A stretch of DNA of 64,000 bases. Source: Hermatobates lingyangjiaoensis. Taxonomy: Eukaryota > Arthropoda > Insecta > Hemiptera > Hermatobatidae. The stretch is taken from contig JAPFBL010000324.1 in the NCBI GenBank assembly GCA_026182355.1, positions 1 to 64,000 of the forward strand, given 5' to 3'. A program made the translations under genes and the position numbers. The notes beneath the pieces are model-generated. The model had not been told where the DNA came from. It made no database searches and was given only the letters and a program-made list of their open reading frames with translations. How positions within the stretch are numbered: the first letter of the stretch is position 1; the number at the start of each line of letters is the position of its first letter. This document shows, in pieces, positions 42,525 through 54,330 of the stretch.

Positions 42525-43082
42525 TAGTAGATATCTTTTTAAAATCTACTACTTTAAATATAAAACTATAATTTAAGATTCTTTATCAAAATTTAGCTTT
42601 ATGTAATAATTACTTCAATAATTCATTTGAGTATTTATGTCGTTTGAAGAAGGGTATATGTGCAGCCCAAGTCAGCAATCCATGACAGGGCTTGAGGTAA
42701 ACATATAAGTGGGGTCAGACGATTTCTCTTGTAACCCTGGATACTAACTTTGTCTAAGCCAAATCAATAGTCATTTCTTTAGACGCCCTTCATCATAACG
42801 TCAGATGTGCCCAGCAGCATTGTGGCAGCCGGTCCAATGTAACACAACATACGCAAGTTAATTACTGCAGCATTTATATCAAAAGAAATACGAAGAAAAT
42901 GTTATCGACAAACATGTTCTTTTAACAGTCATTAAAAAATAACTAAAAAACCCGCTACTCCTAATAATTGTTAAGTAATTGTATTTACTAACTAAAAGAA
43001 ATTATTATTTTCTATCATAAATACATCCTCTATTTACTACAAATTGTTAAATTTTGAAAAAATGTCAATGAATAACACTATT

Positions 43083-43087
<5 letters not shown>
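42525..43087. other. Unassigned sequence
   Basis: A less AT-rich patch at 42650-42850 (gtgcagcccaagtcagcaat, gcagcattgtggcagccgg) has no match I can name. The rest is AT-rich. Confidence 0.4.
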
Positions 43088-43129
<42 letters not shown>

Positions 43130-43380
43130 ACAAGTATAAAAATATATCACATAAACACGTGAAATAACAATCAATGATCAAACCACAATAAGAAAATGGG
43201 AAAACAAGGCTAAGATCTTTCAACCGTAACAAGCGGTCTTCGTCAGAGTCAAAAACCCAACTCAGTTAGGTTTTTGACTCTGACGAAGACCGCTTGTTAC
43301 GGTTGAAAGATCTTAGTCTTGTTTTCCCATTTTCTTATTGTGCTTTAATCATTATATATACAAGTATATACATTCTGTAA
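43088..43380. mobile_element. Foldback element, copy d, in (TA)n
   Basis: A (TA)n block at 43088-43131 precedes a nearly perfect hairpin: left arm 43170-43263, right arm to about 43355, with a very short loop (actcagtt). On the plus strand CTGACGA (43280-43286), an ACCG/CGGT stem (43289-43292 with 43300-43303) and GAAA (43305-43308) are arranged like a hammerhead core. Arm identity makes this the youngest-looking copy. Confidence 0.85.
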
Positions 43381-45582
43381 TCATTCATTTCTAATGTGAG
43401 TTTCCTCAAGTTGAGCAGTCTAATCATTAGAAAATTACTATTTTATTTAATAAAATATTAAATATTTTATTTCATATATTTTATTGAAGCATTGTCTTTC
43501 TTAATATTTCCCTGGTTTAGAACAAGCTATCAATGAAAAAAGTGATTAAAAATGCTAAACTTTCTTTTTCTTTATATATATATTATTATATTATTATTAA
43601 TGTATCCCAGTTCTTTTCCTGATTCCGGTTAAAGATTGGCTTTATCCTGGAATCTCACACGAAGAGAAAATACTCGGAAATAAGTAAACTTAATTTAGTT
43701 GTTCAATTTATACTGAATTCTGAAACTTTCAGAAGCTGTTGAATATTTTAATTTTGTCTTATCAATTCTCAATTTGCATAGAGAAAGGTGGCCCATTTTT
43801 AAAACTGAAAAATAATTATATTGCGAATTTTAATCACATAAATATATTTTATTCTTTTGAGCTTATTAGTACATTTGTATCATCAAGTTTAACTAGTATA
43901 CAGGATTTTTTGTGTACTTTAAAGGTTAGTATTCTTGATGTGTGTGCCAAAGTAAGATGGACAATTTGTTAATTTTTTAAAAATTCAAAAGGAAAACAAC
44001 TGTGAAAAGTTCTGCTTAGGTCTGGTGTGCTCTAGAGGCACCTTTTGCCGATAGTACGAAAGATTTGGACTATACCGAATTTGTATAATAATTCCGGATT
44101 TTTTGAGTAAGAAATGGAAAATTTTAAGCACAATCTTTCAAGGATGTGAAATCGTGGCCCCGGAGCCTGTATAATGGAAACTAAAAAAAAAATCTAAAAA
44201 ACATTTAGGAAAACTAAATTAAGAGATCCTAAATGTAGTTATAATTAACAATATGGAAGGTTAATACTTCATATATTAGATATATTAAAAGAAAATTATT
44301 TTATGAAAAACTATTTTATGATACCATTGATATATTTTTCCATTCTAAAGTTTGAGAGCTGGCTCTGCCAATATCATAGCATCTGCTTTTGTTAATCGTT
44401 AGGTTTCATGCATTTTTGTTTTCTTTTTCTGGTTCAAAATGATATGATGGTATCTTCTGTTAGCTGTTTTTTTTTCATTTGTGTAAATAATTCGTTGAAT
44501 GTTTTTAGTACAACTTTATCTTGAAATAAGGAGAAACATCTTCAATGAAAATTTTTTTCCTTTGTTATTTATAACTGATTTTGTTTCTTGGTATTCAGTC
44601 ATTTATTATAACAATAATCGATGTTTTATGTTTTTCCCATATGCTCCTTCACTACGACATGGAGGTAAATTCGAAGACCTGATTTAAATAAATTTGTCTT
44701 CATGTTCCAAGTTCTGTTATATTCAGTATAACAGTTCGACCATCGAATATTGAAATATTCTATGTTTTAAAAACACAATGCTAAAATTAAACATTTTAAG
44801 GTTGTTGGTACCGTGAACTTGATACGTATTATTGGAATACAACTTACTGACAAAAATATGTTCATTTCCAATAATGCTCATGGAAGTTCAATAGTATTAA
44901 CAATAAACTCTGCATGTTTGGAAACCGTATGAATAAAGAAGAAAATGTACTAGGAGTGATTTTAACTTTATTAATATATAATACCTAAGTTCTCTTAGTA
45001 AAGTTTATAATACACAACTTGCGTTATACATTAAATAACAGAATTTTACTTTAATACTGCTTAAATAATTAAAACTATGAATTCTTTATCACAACTCGAA
45101 TATTTTGACCATCTATCTTAAGCTAGAAGGTTAATAAAATAAGGGTTTTGGGCTAAAACTTCGACTAAAGCTTTTTATCATCTTTATTTGAAAAGGTCTA
45201 ATGGATTCAAATGCCTTCAAAGCTACTTAAATATTCACAAACAGTTTATTCACATTCAACAAATCTAAATCACTGAAACATGAAAGAGGGATAATATGTG
45301 TTATTGGTGAATGTAATGGTTTTGTCGAATCTAATTATATTTAGGTTATTTTAAAAACTATCATAAAATAAGGCTGGGCATCTATAATTTGACGCTTATT
45401 ACCATTACCTTGTTGTTAGATGGTACGAATACGGTAGTTGTGGATCAGTTATTTACCAACGTGGAACACCTACTAATAGCTGATCAAGTTTACTCCATTA
45501 TAATTACTCTAAATCTCATATCACGATGTGAACGATGTAAGTGTCTTACCTCTCCCATGTTCAATTCGACTACATCTTTTAC
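43381..45582. other. AT-rich sequence, no gene recognised
   Basis: Frames of 77, 62 and 80 codons (43739, 44499, 45389) show no motifs. No terminal repeats were found. Confidence 0.45.
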
Positions 45583-45900
45583 TTCTCCTTCAAATCCTAA
45601 ATCTGATTATCCATATAATTCTTCCTCTTAACTCTTAACTCTTCCTCTTCCATAACTCTTCCTACACTTCTAGCGAACTTGTCTACCCAGTGTGATGCAT
45701 TTAATGTGGGTTTAGCAACCACTATGTTAAGCTTACACATCAATAATCATAGGTCCTCGGAGAGTCGGGATAGTACACTGCCAGTTCTAATTCATGTTAG
45801 TTCCCAAAGTCTAAGTTTCAGAGTTCAAATATCAAAAACAGTCCCTCGACACAATAGATTTGTCACTTAAAGAGCTTTTGAAAAAGCCCGTTCTAGCTGT
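45583..45900 (+). pseudogene. Penelope-like GIY-YIG endonuclease remnant, copy 1
   Basis: Reads CDAFNVGLATTMLSLHINNH then TLPVLIHVSSQSLSF, FRVQISKTVPRHNR. Aligned by eye with the copy at 54.5 kb (CDAFYVGLTTTMLSL), the YVG of the nuclease signature has become NVG. A stop follows FVT. The family domain nicks DNA during PLE insertion. Only this domain is left; no reverse transcriptase lies upstream. Confidence 0.7.
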
Positions 45901-45919
45901 GTCCTAGCAGTTCGTTCAC

Positions 45920-46668
45920 ATTATTATTATTATTATTTTTACAATGAAGTTTTCATTCATTATAACATATAAGTTATTTTAATATTCTTCATAATATTTT
46001 TTAATATTCATTGTTCCTCATTCCTTTCGTATTTATTTATTTTCACAGTACCATATTAATTATTATTTATTCTTCAGTTTCACGTCCGGATCGGTTCGTT
46101 CATGTCCAGGTATCAACCTAAACCCTTGAGTAGTATTCAAAGTTTTTTTTTTAATTCAATTAATTATAATTTAATTTTATTTAATTTGTTAATGTTTTTA
46201 ATTTATTAATTGATCTACTTTCTGTTTCAATTAAATTTTATATTTATAAAATTTACTTTTTACTTTACTATAAGTAAAGTATTAGTGATCGTGAAAATAT
46301 TTGATCTCGAGATTTTGACGGAATTACATGTTTTGAGGTCCCAGTAATCGTTTTATGAAGTTTTTTCGATGATGTCTCTGTGTGGTGGTGGGGGGGGGGG
46401 GGGGGGTTAGAGGTGGTAGTTGAAGTTCCTAATAACAGGAGAGAAGAGATAAGGTGTTGTCACACCCGTGCCCGATTCAAGAGAAGTAAGAAAAATGAAA
46501 CTGAAAAAGTAAAAAAACTGAAGAATAAAATAATAATTAATATAGTACTGTGAAAATAAATAAATATGAAAGGAATGAGGTACTATGAATATTAAAAAAT
46601 ATGATGAAGAATATTAAAATAACTTATATGTTATAATGAATGAAAACTTCATTGTATAAATAATAAAA
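45920..46668. repeat. Inverted repeat, ~150-bp arms around a 430-bp spacer
   Basis: 'caatgaagttttcattcatt' through 'attattatttattcttcagt' (45920-46081) is mirrored at 46515-46668 with a few mismatches. The spacer holds the terminal fragment of the 1.5-kb family and a G run. The left arm directly follows the PLE nuclease remnant. Confidence 0.8.
46257..46406 (+). repeat. Terminal fragment of the 1.5-kb family (copy C) ending in a G17 run
   Basis: TTTTACTTTACTATAAGTAA then 'gatctcgagattttgacgga' match the start of copy A. Where copy A has (TG)n(GGTG)n, this copy has 'gtggtgg' and 17 consecutive G (46390-46406), after which similarity stops. Confidence 0.8.
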
Positions 46669-46855
46669 TAAAAGGTTAAGTTAAACATACTTTTAAAGGT
46701 ATCTTCTCTCTTCCGAAAATTACAGCCTATAACGGCTGTTTAATTTACAGTGTATTCACTGTACTCATTGTTTAATTCACAGTGTTTAATTTACTGTGTA
46801 CCTATAGTTTACTCTGAAACGTTTATTGTTCTAAAGTGGATGATTTTCTTGTTGA

Positions 46856-46866
46856 TAATATATATG

Positions 46867-46921
<55 letters not shown>

Positions 46922-47075
46922 GATTTCACATAAACACGTGAAATAACAATCAATGATCAAACCAAATCAGTTGGGGTTTTGACGCTGACGAAGACCGCTT
47001 GTTACGTTTGAAAGATCTTAGTCTTGTTTTCCCATTTTCTTATTGTGGTTTGATCATTGATATATATATATATAT
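46856..47075. mobile_element. Foldback element, copy e, left arm internally deleted, in (TA)n
   Basis: A (TA)n block of about 60 bp precedes the outer left arm (aaaaagatttcacataaaca...gatcaaacc), which jumps to the loop (aaatcagttgggg). The right arm is complete and followed by (TA)n at 47060-47075. This is the same type of deletion as copy c but with a different break point. Confidence 0.8.
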
Positions 47076-47927
47076 AGATTCTCAAATTTCTTATTCGATT
47101 TTGTGAAATTTTACATGTTAATGAAGGTTGGCTTAGAATTTTTTAGATAAGTCAAATTGAATATATAGTTCAAAGAGATGTCGCAGAAAAGATATCGTAC
47201 TTTTTGCCTTTACCTGTTTTTGTGTGTTTTTGGTATTCACCAGCCAGTAAATAGACATTATTTTAACAAAAACTATCACAAAAGAATTTTATTTAAATAC
47301 ATACATTTGTCATGGCGAACTTTATGCCATGAAAAATGAATGTATTTTTGGTTTAACCGTTATGAACATTAAATTATGACCACAAAAAAAAAGGAAGCTA
47401 TTAAAAATCTTATCTTGTGAAACTAGGAATTTAGTGCATGGGAATATCAAGTAAAATAACTTGAAACACTTTTCACGGTAGAGCTATTCGATTATAAAAT
47501 AAAACTACAGAACAACAATGAGCAGACGGCCATTAGGCGTCAAAAACTGGAACAACTAGACATTTTACTGGGCGTTTAGAGTTGAAACAGTCAGTGTTTA
47601 ACGTATGATTGATTTGGCATTGCAACTCATTCAACTTATCCATTCGAGCATAGCCAGACACAACTCGTTAATTATAAATTTAATAATATTTTATTAAATA
47701 AAATTGTGAACTATTGACAATTTAATTTTTACGAACCGAATTAATGAATAACGTCCTCGTAAGAATTTTAAGTAAAACTGTACTGAGAAGGAATGTTCGT
47801 TGATTTTTGTTATTGTGATATAGTCTCTCATCATAGGTAGTGTAAAGTATTTTTTGAGGCATTTAAGCTTCTTTCAATAGAGAAGTATTTCTGTTTCATT
47901 TCCTATATTAAAATCCTATAGTCCAAA
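47076..47927. other. AT-rich sequence, nothing recognised
   Basis: No element ends, motifs or supported frames. Confidence 0.5.
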
Positions 47928-49377
47928 AATAAAAAATCTGGAGTGGCCTACACTCTACTTTACTATAAGTAACTTAATGTCAAATTTCTTGAGTATATAA
48001 AACATAACGTCTCATTTAAGCATAACGTAAATATCTAAATGGGATATAATTATTAGCCTGTTATTCCTGAGGTAGTACAGATAGTGACTGAAGGACATAT
48101 CAATTTATAAGCTTATTTTTGTACATCACAAATAATTTATTATTTGCAAATAATTTCATTAGTATAACTACAGCAGTAATAACATTTTTGAAAAACCAAA
48201 GTGAATATTTCTTGAAACGAAATAGTATCCTACAAGATAATTACAGTTATTAATCTCTAAACGAAAGATTTCAATTTTGAATTATCTTTTACATTTTTGG
48301 TTTTTAACAGAATTATTATACTTGGAATTTTATGGCTTCTTAGTATTTAATAAGATCATTTTCCTTCCCCTTTGTCAAATAACATATATACGAATTTTTT
48401 TTTAATGAGTGTTATCATTTACCTGCACAATATTATTCCTCTTACATCTCTTATAAGTCAATAATATATTTTCATTTTTCCATTAGAAACATCAATTTTA
48501 TCTCAGTGGATTCGCTCAAAAAATTTCTAAGTCAATGTAAACAATGTAAAAAAATACAAAAATTCGACAAGTATAGCAGGTGATCTCTTAGTCTAGAATA
48601 AACAAACAGTTTTTATATTGTTATTGCTCTTTCCCGTAATTGAAACTTCATGAATTTTTTTTTGTGAATTGCTAATTTTTTGTTCCATTTTTGGTCAAAT
48701 TTTCATTATTTTTTAACGAGCCGTTTAGCGTCAAAAAATCATTTTCTGAAAACACAAATCGTACTGTAACGCCCCTTTAGCGAAAGTAATTTCAAAAAAA
48801 AATATCTCAACTCATCCACCATATAATGTTCTATTTGTAGGCATAGTTTCATTCTTGTCCGTCAAACAGTATGGCTTGTATCGCTCTCACAAGGTTTGAG
48901 ATTGAATTATAAGTCAAAATTTGTACATTTTATTGAAAAAAAAATATTTCCTGTTGTTTTAAAATTCTGAATATATTTTTCGTTTGTTGCATTTGTAACT
49001 TCAAAGATAATGTCAAAATTTCAAAACTAGGGTTATCAGATTAGGAGAAATAAATGTTTTAAAAAAAAACGGTTTTTGGCAAAAAAAGTGACTTTCCCAT
49101 CATGCATAATTCTTCCCAAACAATAGGGATCTTCGTCTAAATGGGGCCCATTTTTGTGTAAAATATCAACTTGATCCATCAAAGATTCTGGACCGTAGCG
49201 TGGTAACAAGCAATGCTAACACACGCACCCACCCACCCACCCACCCACACACACACAGACATCATCGTAAAAACGTCATAAAACGACTTCTGGTACCTCA
49301 AAACATGTAATTCCGTCAAAATCTCGAGATCGAATTTTTTCACGATCACTATACTTTACTTATAGTAAAGTAAAAAA
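47928..49377 (-). mobile_element. Unclassified 1.5-kb repeat family, full copy B
   Basis: Complete reverse-orientation match to 12,881-14,497: ends AAAAAATCTGGAGTGGCC and TACTTATAGTAAAGTAAAA, internal '(ca)n(ccca)n' at 49,223-49,256. It is about 170 bp shorter than copy A (for example the segment after 'caagataattacagttatta' near 48,250). No coding frame. Flanks of the two copies differ, so they are separate insertions. Confidence 0.8.
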
Positions 49378-50660
49378 GGATTTTAAGTTGCATTCTATTA
49401 AATTTTAGTACATTAACTACACATTAGTTCAATATTAGTTCTCAATTTTCATAGGATATATAATAAATTCGAAGATATTTAAGTGAAATTTACAGCTCAG
49501 TATTAGAACAACCGTGTCAAACATTTTTAAAAAGTGTTTATTTAAACAAAGGGAAACGAACAGACGTTTCAAGAATTGTTTGAAATATGATTCAGTCTTG
49601 GCTTTAGACTTCTATGGCTATATTGTCTCTTTGTTTTGTTTTATAAATTATCAAAGTTGTATTTTTTATATTAGTTTTGCACTTTTTTCTCAAAGGGTTT
49701 TTTTTATAAATAGAAGCAATTACATTGTTCATAAGTGACGTTTTCATTCAATTAATTATAGAAACGCGTACAAACTTCACCCAAAGATAAGACATCTTGA
49801 ATGAAAACATTTATTTTTATTTGAAGAATAAATTAGGACTACTAGAAACATCCAACGAATTTTTAATATAAATGAAATAAAAACATGTTCATAAATGCTT
49901 ACAAATTACCCAGTACTTAATGTCCAATGCTCATACCGGTACGTGCAATGTGGACAGGTACCCATCAATCTGGTACCCTCTAAAGAGTAATTGTTTCCTC
50001 ATAACAATATATAAGTAATAAGTTATGCTTGGTATAAATACCTGTTCAACTTAGAACAGACTATAATTTTAAATTCTTATTGATACTGATTGAATAGAAA
50101 GATAATTTTAAAATTGATAAAAGTTTCCTATTGAAAGACTTATACAATGGTGATCATTTTGTTCTACTGTTTTGAGAACTGAATATGCTAAAATCGGATA
50201 ATGGAAATAGATAAGGGAGGCAGCCTAGACAAGGTACAGAGACGTGATTGTCGACCGTGTGATACACATGGCGATTGAATTCGATTAACACCAGGCACGC
50301 TGAATTATCGTTCTTGATCAGAGGGCGATGACCCTCTCTGGTTCCCACTCCCGTTTTGTTCTTTAAACTATCTCTTGTTAATTTTCTACCATTTCTTTAA
50401 TCACAGTCATAACATGTTTTGAGACATTTGTTTTGTTATTCAATAGTTTAATGAAAACTGTAATCGTAAAATAGAATGCTAACATAGGTAAAGAATAAGC
50501 GAAATAATTTTTATGAACATGTTTTTTTTTCCTTTAATTCATTTTTTTACTAATAAGAACGATGTAATAAAATTTGTGTTAAAAATAATATAGAATTATA
50601 ATAGAAGAGAATTTAACAAAAATTAAAACAAATGCTCCTTCTGCTCCTTCTTTACTCGAA
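49378..50660. other. AT-rich sequence, no gene recognised
   Basis: A 74-codon plus frame at 49514 and a 64-codon minus frame at 50154 have no motifs. Confidence 0.45.
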
Positions 50661-50666
50661 CGAAAA

Positions 50667-50733
<67 letters not shown>
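50667..50733. repeat. (TC)n(AC)n compound microsatellite
   Basis: About ten TC units followed by more than twenty AC units, then degenerate TC-rich sequence to about 50,825. Overlapping 66- and 68-codon frames are its translation. Confidence 0.95.
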
Positions 50734-50734
<1 letters not shown>

Positions 50735-50919
50735 TATCACTCTCTCCATCTCTCTACTCTCCATCAAACACATGCACATACACTTTCATGAACTTTCTTA
50801 TCTCTCACACTCTCCCACTCTCATACTCTATTTCCTGATTAAGGCAATGTCGAAATATAGAAATGGGTTATATTTGTGTTATAATTTTATATAAATAATA
50901 AAATGTAATTTTACAATAG

Positions 50920-51135
50920 AGGTAAGCCGTAGTCTAACAGGCACCCTGTTTGGTTTCAATACGGAAGGTTGAAGGTTCGAATCTTGACCGTGACCCCTAA
51001 ATTTTTCATGTCTTAGAAAGATCGTAAAACTTTCGGTCCCGACTGAGTAAAGTGTCAGATACTCATTATCAATTTCTTCTCCAAAAACTTGGATTGGATA
51101 GAATTTTAGACTACCGATGTAGAATTAACACATAA
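50920..51135 (+). repeat. tRNA-derived SINE, copy 4
   Basis: Head 'gaggtaagccgtagtctaac', B box GGTTCGAATCTTG near 50,973-50,985, and a body with 'ggtcccgactgagtaaagtg' and 'tcagatactcattatcaatt' that follows copy 1 with drift. It lies immediately upstream of a LINE 3' end. Confidence 0.6.
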
Positions 51136-51149
51136 CTAAAATGGGTTAC

Positions 51150-51925
51150 TACAGCAAAGCAAATGACTACAGATACAATTGGGCCAATAAAACATATGTC
51201 ACCATGGTCGTTCCACAAAAAAAGACTAAATACGAACAGTATTCAAAAATGGAACATACAATGGATAAACAGTACCCATGTTCGGTGACAAGGGAATACT
51301 TCTCTACAGTTTACTCTTGACTGGAGATAATAGATCTGAAACTGACATACAAAGAAACTCAAATGATGACCGGCCACGGAAAGATTCGAGCATATCTCTA
51401 CAAAATTAAAGTGATCAACTCCTCTAGGTGTCCTTGTGAAGAAGGAATTCAAAATGTTAACCATCTTATTTATAACTGTACTATCTTAGACAGTAAAGGA
51501 TACCAACTCAGAAGACAAGTAGAAAGTATTGGGAAAACTTCTTTCCCAATTAGGGAATTTGTGAATTTCTAAAGGACGTTGATATGAACAATTTATGAAA
51601 TACGCTAATATTTACATCATCTTTATAATTTCATAAGCTACCATTGTATATTGTATAATTCATTGTATTTATATAGTTGTAAATTTATAATACTTGTATA
51701 TAACATTTCGCGTAATATTTGTAAATTGAAGTACTAAAACTATCATGTTATATCGTTACATAACAACTGTAAATAGGCTAATTGTTAATACTTCTTCATT
51801 GTCAACATTGTATATAGCCAAATTAAAGTTTTAAGTTATATGGTTGTATAGAATGTACTGACAAGAATGTATCACTTGCATGTAATACAATAAAGTGGAA
51901 CATGTTGAAAAAAAAAAAATAAAAA
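51150..51925 (+). mobile_element. 5'-truncated Jockey-type LINE with 3' UTR and poly(A)
   Basis: The coding end (listed next) is followed by an AT-rich 3' UTR of about 335 bp with an AATAAA at 51,889-51,894 and an A-rich tail at 51,908-51,925. This is the standard 3' structure of a LINE inserted by target-primed reverse transcription. I could not define the target duplication. Confidence 0.8.
51219..51572 (+). pseudogene. LINE ORF2 C-terminal fragment
   Basis: After a stop near 51,315 the frame reads LKLTYKETQMMTGHGKIRAY, then INSSRCPCEEGIQNVNHLIY and NCTILDSKGYQLRRQ, ending with TAA at 51,570. 'LTGHG.(T/I)R.YL..F(K/R)I' followed by C.C..G.Q...HL(I/L)..C is the conserved C-terminal region of Jockey-like ORF2. 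A one-base loss before the stop hides the original end (DVDMNNL), matching the 3.5-kb fragment. Catalytic domains are absent. Confidence 0.8.
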
Positions 51926-51943
51926 GGGGTGCTGAATAATTAA

Positions 51944-51983
51944 AGAGCTATATAACCATACCTGACGGTTATACAGCTGCTCT
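51944..51983. repeat. Imperfect hairpin after the LINE tail
   Basis: agagctatataacc pairs with ggttatacagctgctct across a short loop, leaving small bulges. No role assigned. Confidence 0.5.
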
Positions 51984-54330
51984 TTATGCCTTTCTAACTA
52001 CTATTGCTGAATTTTGCATTTTACAATTAGTTGAGTGAAAGACAATCACTTATGATATTGGTTCGTCGTTTTGATGTAAGTATTCTTTCACCTGATTCAA
52101 TACTATCCATTTCAAATAATCTCCAAGTGTTAGTTAGAGACAAAATGGTACCACTACACCCTTTTCCAAAAAGTCCAACTTGGATGTTGGAAAAATTAAA
52201 AGTTGGAAAAGGACAAGTTTATTAAAACACGGGCGCAGTTAAAATGAAATTATTTTAGAAGTTGATAAAGAATATTTGGTATTACTAACAAATGGTTCTT
52301 TTCAGTTATTTTCCTGAAGATATCCATCACTCAGCTCAGTTTTTTGCTTTGATTGTGGTTATCATGAACTCCTTGCAGGGAAGGCGTCAACAAAAAAAGT
52401 TCAAACAGTAATAAATTGTACTAAAGATTAAAACCCCTAGCAGATTTTAGTCCAACCATCAGATTTGTATGGATTAAAATTCCATTTAATTGCAACGCCT
52501 TATCTGAATTTTTTTACTTTACAAGAATCTTATCAAGTTGTGTTACGACAATACACTGAGAATCAAATATTTAACAGCTTAGAATTAACTGAATTTAAAT
52601 TATTTTGATAACTGCTCAAGGTCAATGTCTGCCATCAATTGTTATACAGCTGAAATATATATATGTATGATTTCTTTTTTCAAAAAAAGCAAAGAAAATG
52701 TTCTCGATTTTTTTGAAAATATCGACATCAGAATTGATTCACTTTCCAAAAGATGGTAACATTCAGTGAAAGTCCATTGAACTAATTCTTTGATTTTTTA
52801 TTTTTTGTGTGTTTTAAAATAAGTATATTTTTCACTAATAGATTTCACCTACACAGTAAATCATTGAGATAATCTTATTTCAAATTGAGATGGGGGGGGG
52901 GGGGTCATTAGGATAAGTAGATTATTGATTTATTGATAGCAGGCAACATGAACGGTTTTATTTCTTGTAGAGTTGCTGCTAAGTGTTGTAAGTTTTCACT
53001 CCATTTTGTAGCCAAGCCAAACCAGTTTAATATGACTCAATATCCATATTACAATTAATAATATAACCAGATCGCTGCTAGTAGATTCACATTAAGTAGA
53101 CAGTTACTAATATCAGTATTAGCGTCTGTTTTGATCCAGACATGACTTCGCGATTATCTCTCTTGATTGTAATTCTCTTTCACAACTCAATAACATACTA
53201 CCGGCTAAATGGAAAATAGATTGATGCCTTTACGAAACCATTGATATTCAACCGTTAAACACGCTTTAGTCATCCCGTAATATCTCGCAATCCACTGTCA
53301 CGGTTATCCTACATGTAGCAATTTAAAAAGATTAGGAAAAAAGTCATAAGCCTTAATTTAATGTAATATTATTTATTAACTCATTTACTTGTGTTTGATT
53401 TTCCTCATCTATTTCATTTAGTTTCATTTAGATCCACAGATGTAACACTTTTTTTTATGGTTTAGTCCTTAGGAAAGTAATTTTTTTTTTTTTTTTTTGG
53501 TAAGTGCATCGTCTACTAGGACATTAGCACTAATTTATTTATTTATTTTTTATAATTTACTTTTTTTTAGAAATTAATTTCTTTATGCATGCCACATGAA
53601 AATTTCATTAAATTAAATATTTACTGCTTTATTCTAATTTTTTTTACCATTTTTCTGATATTATAATATCATGGTCATAAAAGAGCTGATATATACTTTG
53701 AAAAAACTCATCCAAGAATGTTTGACTTATTCATTTAAAAATTAGTGACTTACGGTCTCAATAAAATTTGTGAAACTTAGAAGTAATACGCTGAAGCTAT
53801 TAGATCTTTAGATCTCGTTGAGATAGTTGTTTAAACACCCGCACCTGTAATAGCTACTGACGAGGAGCTGAAGCATGATAAAAAACTACAGCTTTTCTGA
53901 GGCTCAAGTTTGAGACTTTTTTTTTTTCATGGTGTAGATTAGTTCCATCTTAAATTCCAATATCAAAAATAATATTATAAGCATATTTAGAATGTTTTAG
54001 TTAAAGATAATTTGTTAATATGAGTTCATTTTAGGTCCAGTTTCACTATATTAACCGTTTAGTTACTTATTTTTAGAAAGTTGAGTACCAAATCACCACC
54101 TCTGTCTTTCTCTGTCCTTACTGATCTTTTCTTTGGGCCTTTGATTTCCCTTTTCAATATAAAGACAAGTATAAAAAAGAAGAAGGACAATGTGTATAAG
54201 CTATGTTAAATTGTCTTACTTTTGTGTAATGTAAATTCATTACATGAATTTCTTGTGAAACTAAATTTATGAAAAGTAGTCTACAGTCTCCAACTATCTC
54301 TGCACCAGTTCGCTTTGTTTAACTCTCTCA
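51984..54330. other. AT-rich sequence, no gene recognised; G13 run at 52,892
   Basis: A 64-codon frame at 52,031-52,225 (KMVPLHPFPKSPTWMLEKLK) has a fairly coding-like composition but no family I recognise. A G run lies at 52,892-52,904 and a T run at about 53,480-53,499. A moderately GC patch at 53,090-53,310 is unassigned. Confidence 0.4.

Noticed and set aside
50579..50838. Cys/Val and His/Thr rich frames on both strands
   Set aside because: Translations of the (TC)n(AC)n microsatellite.
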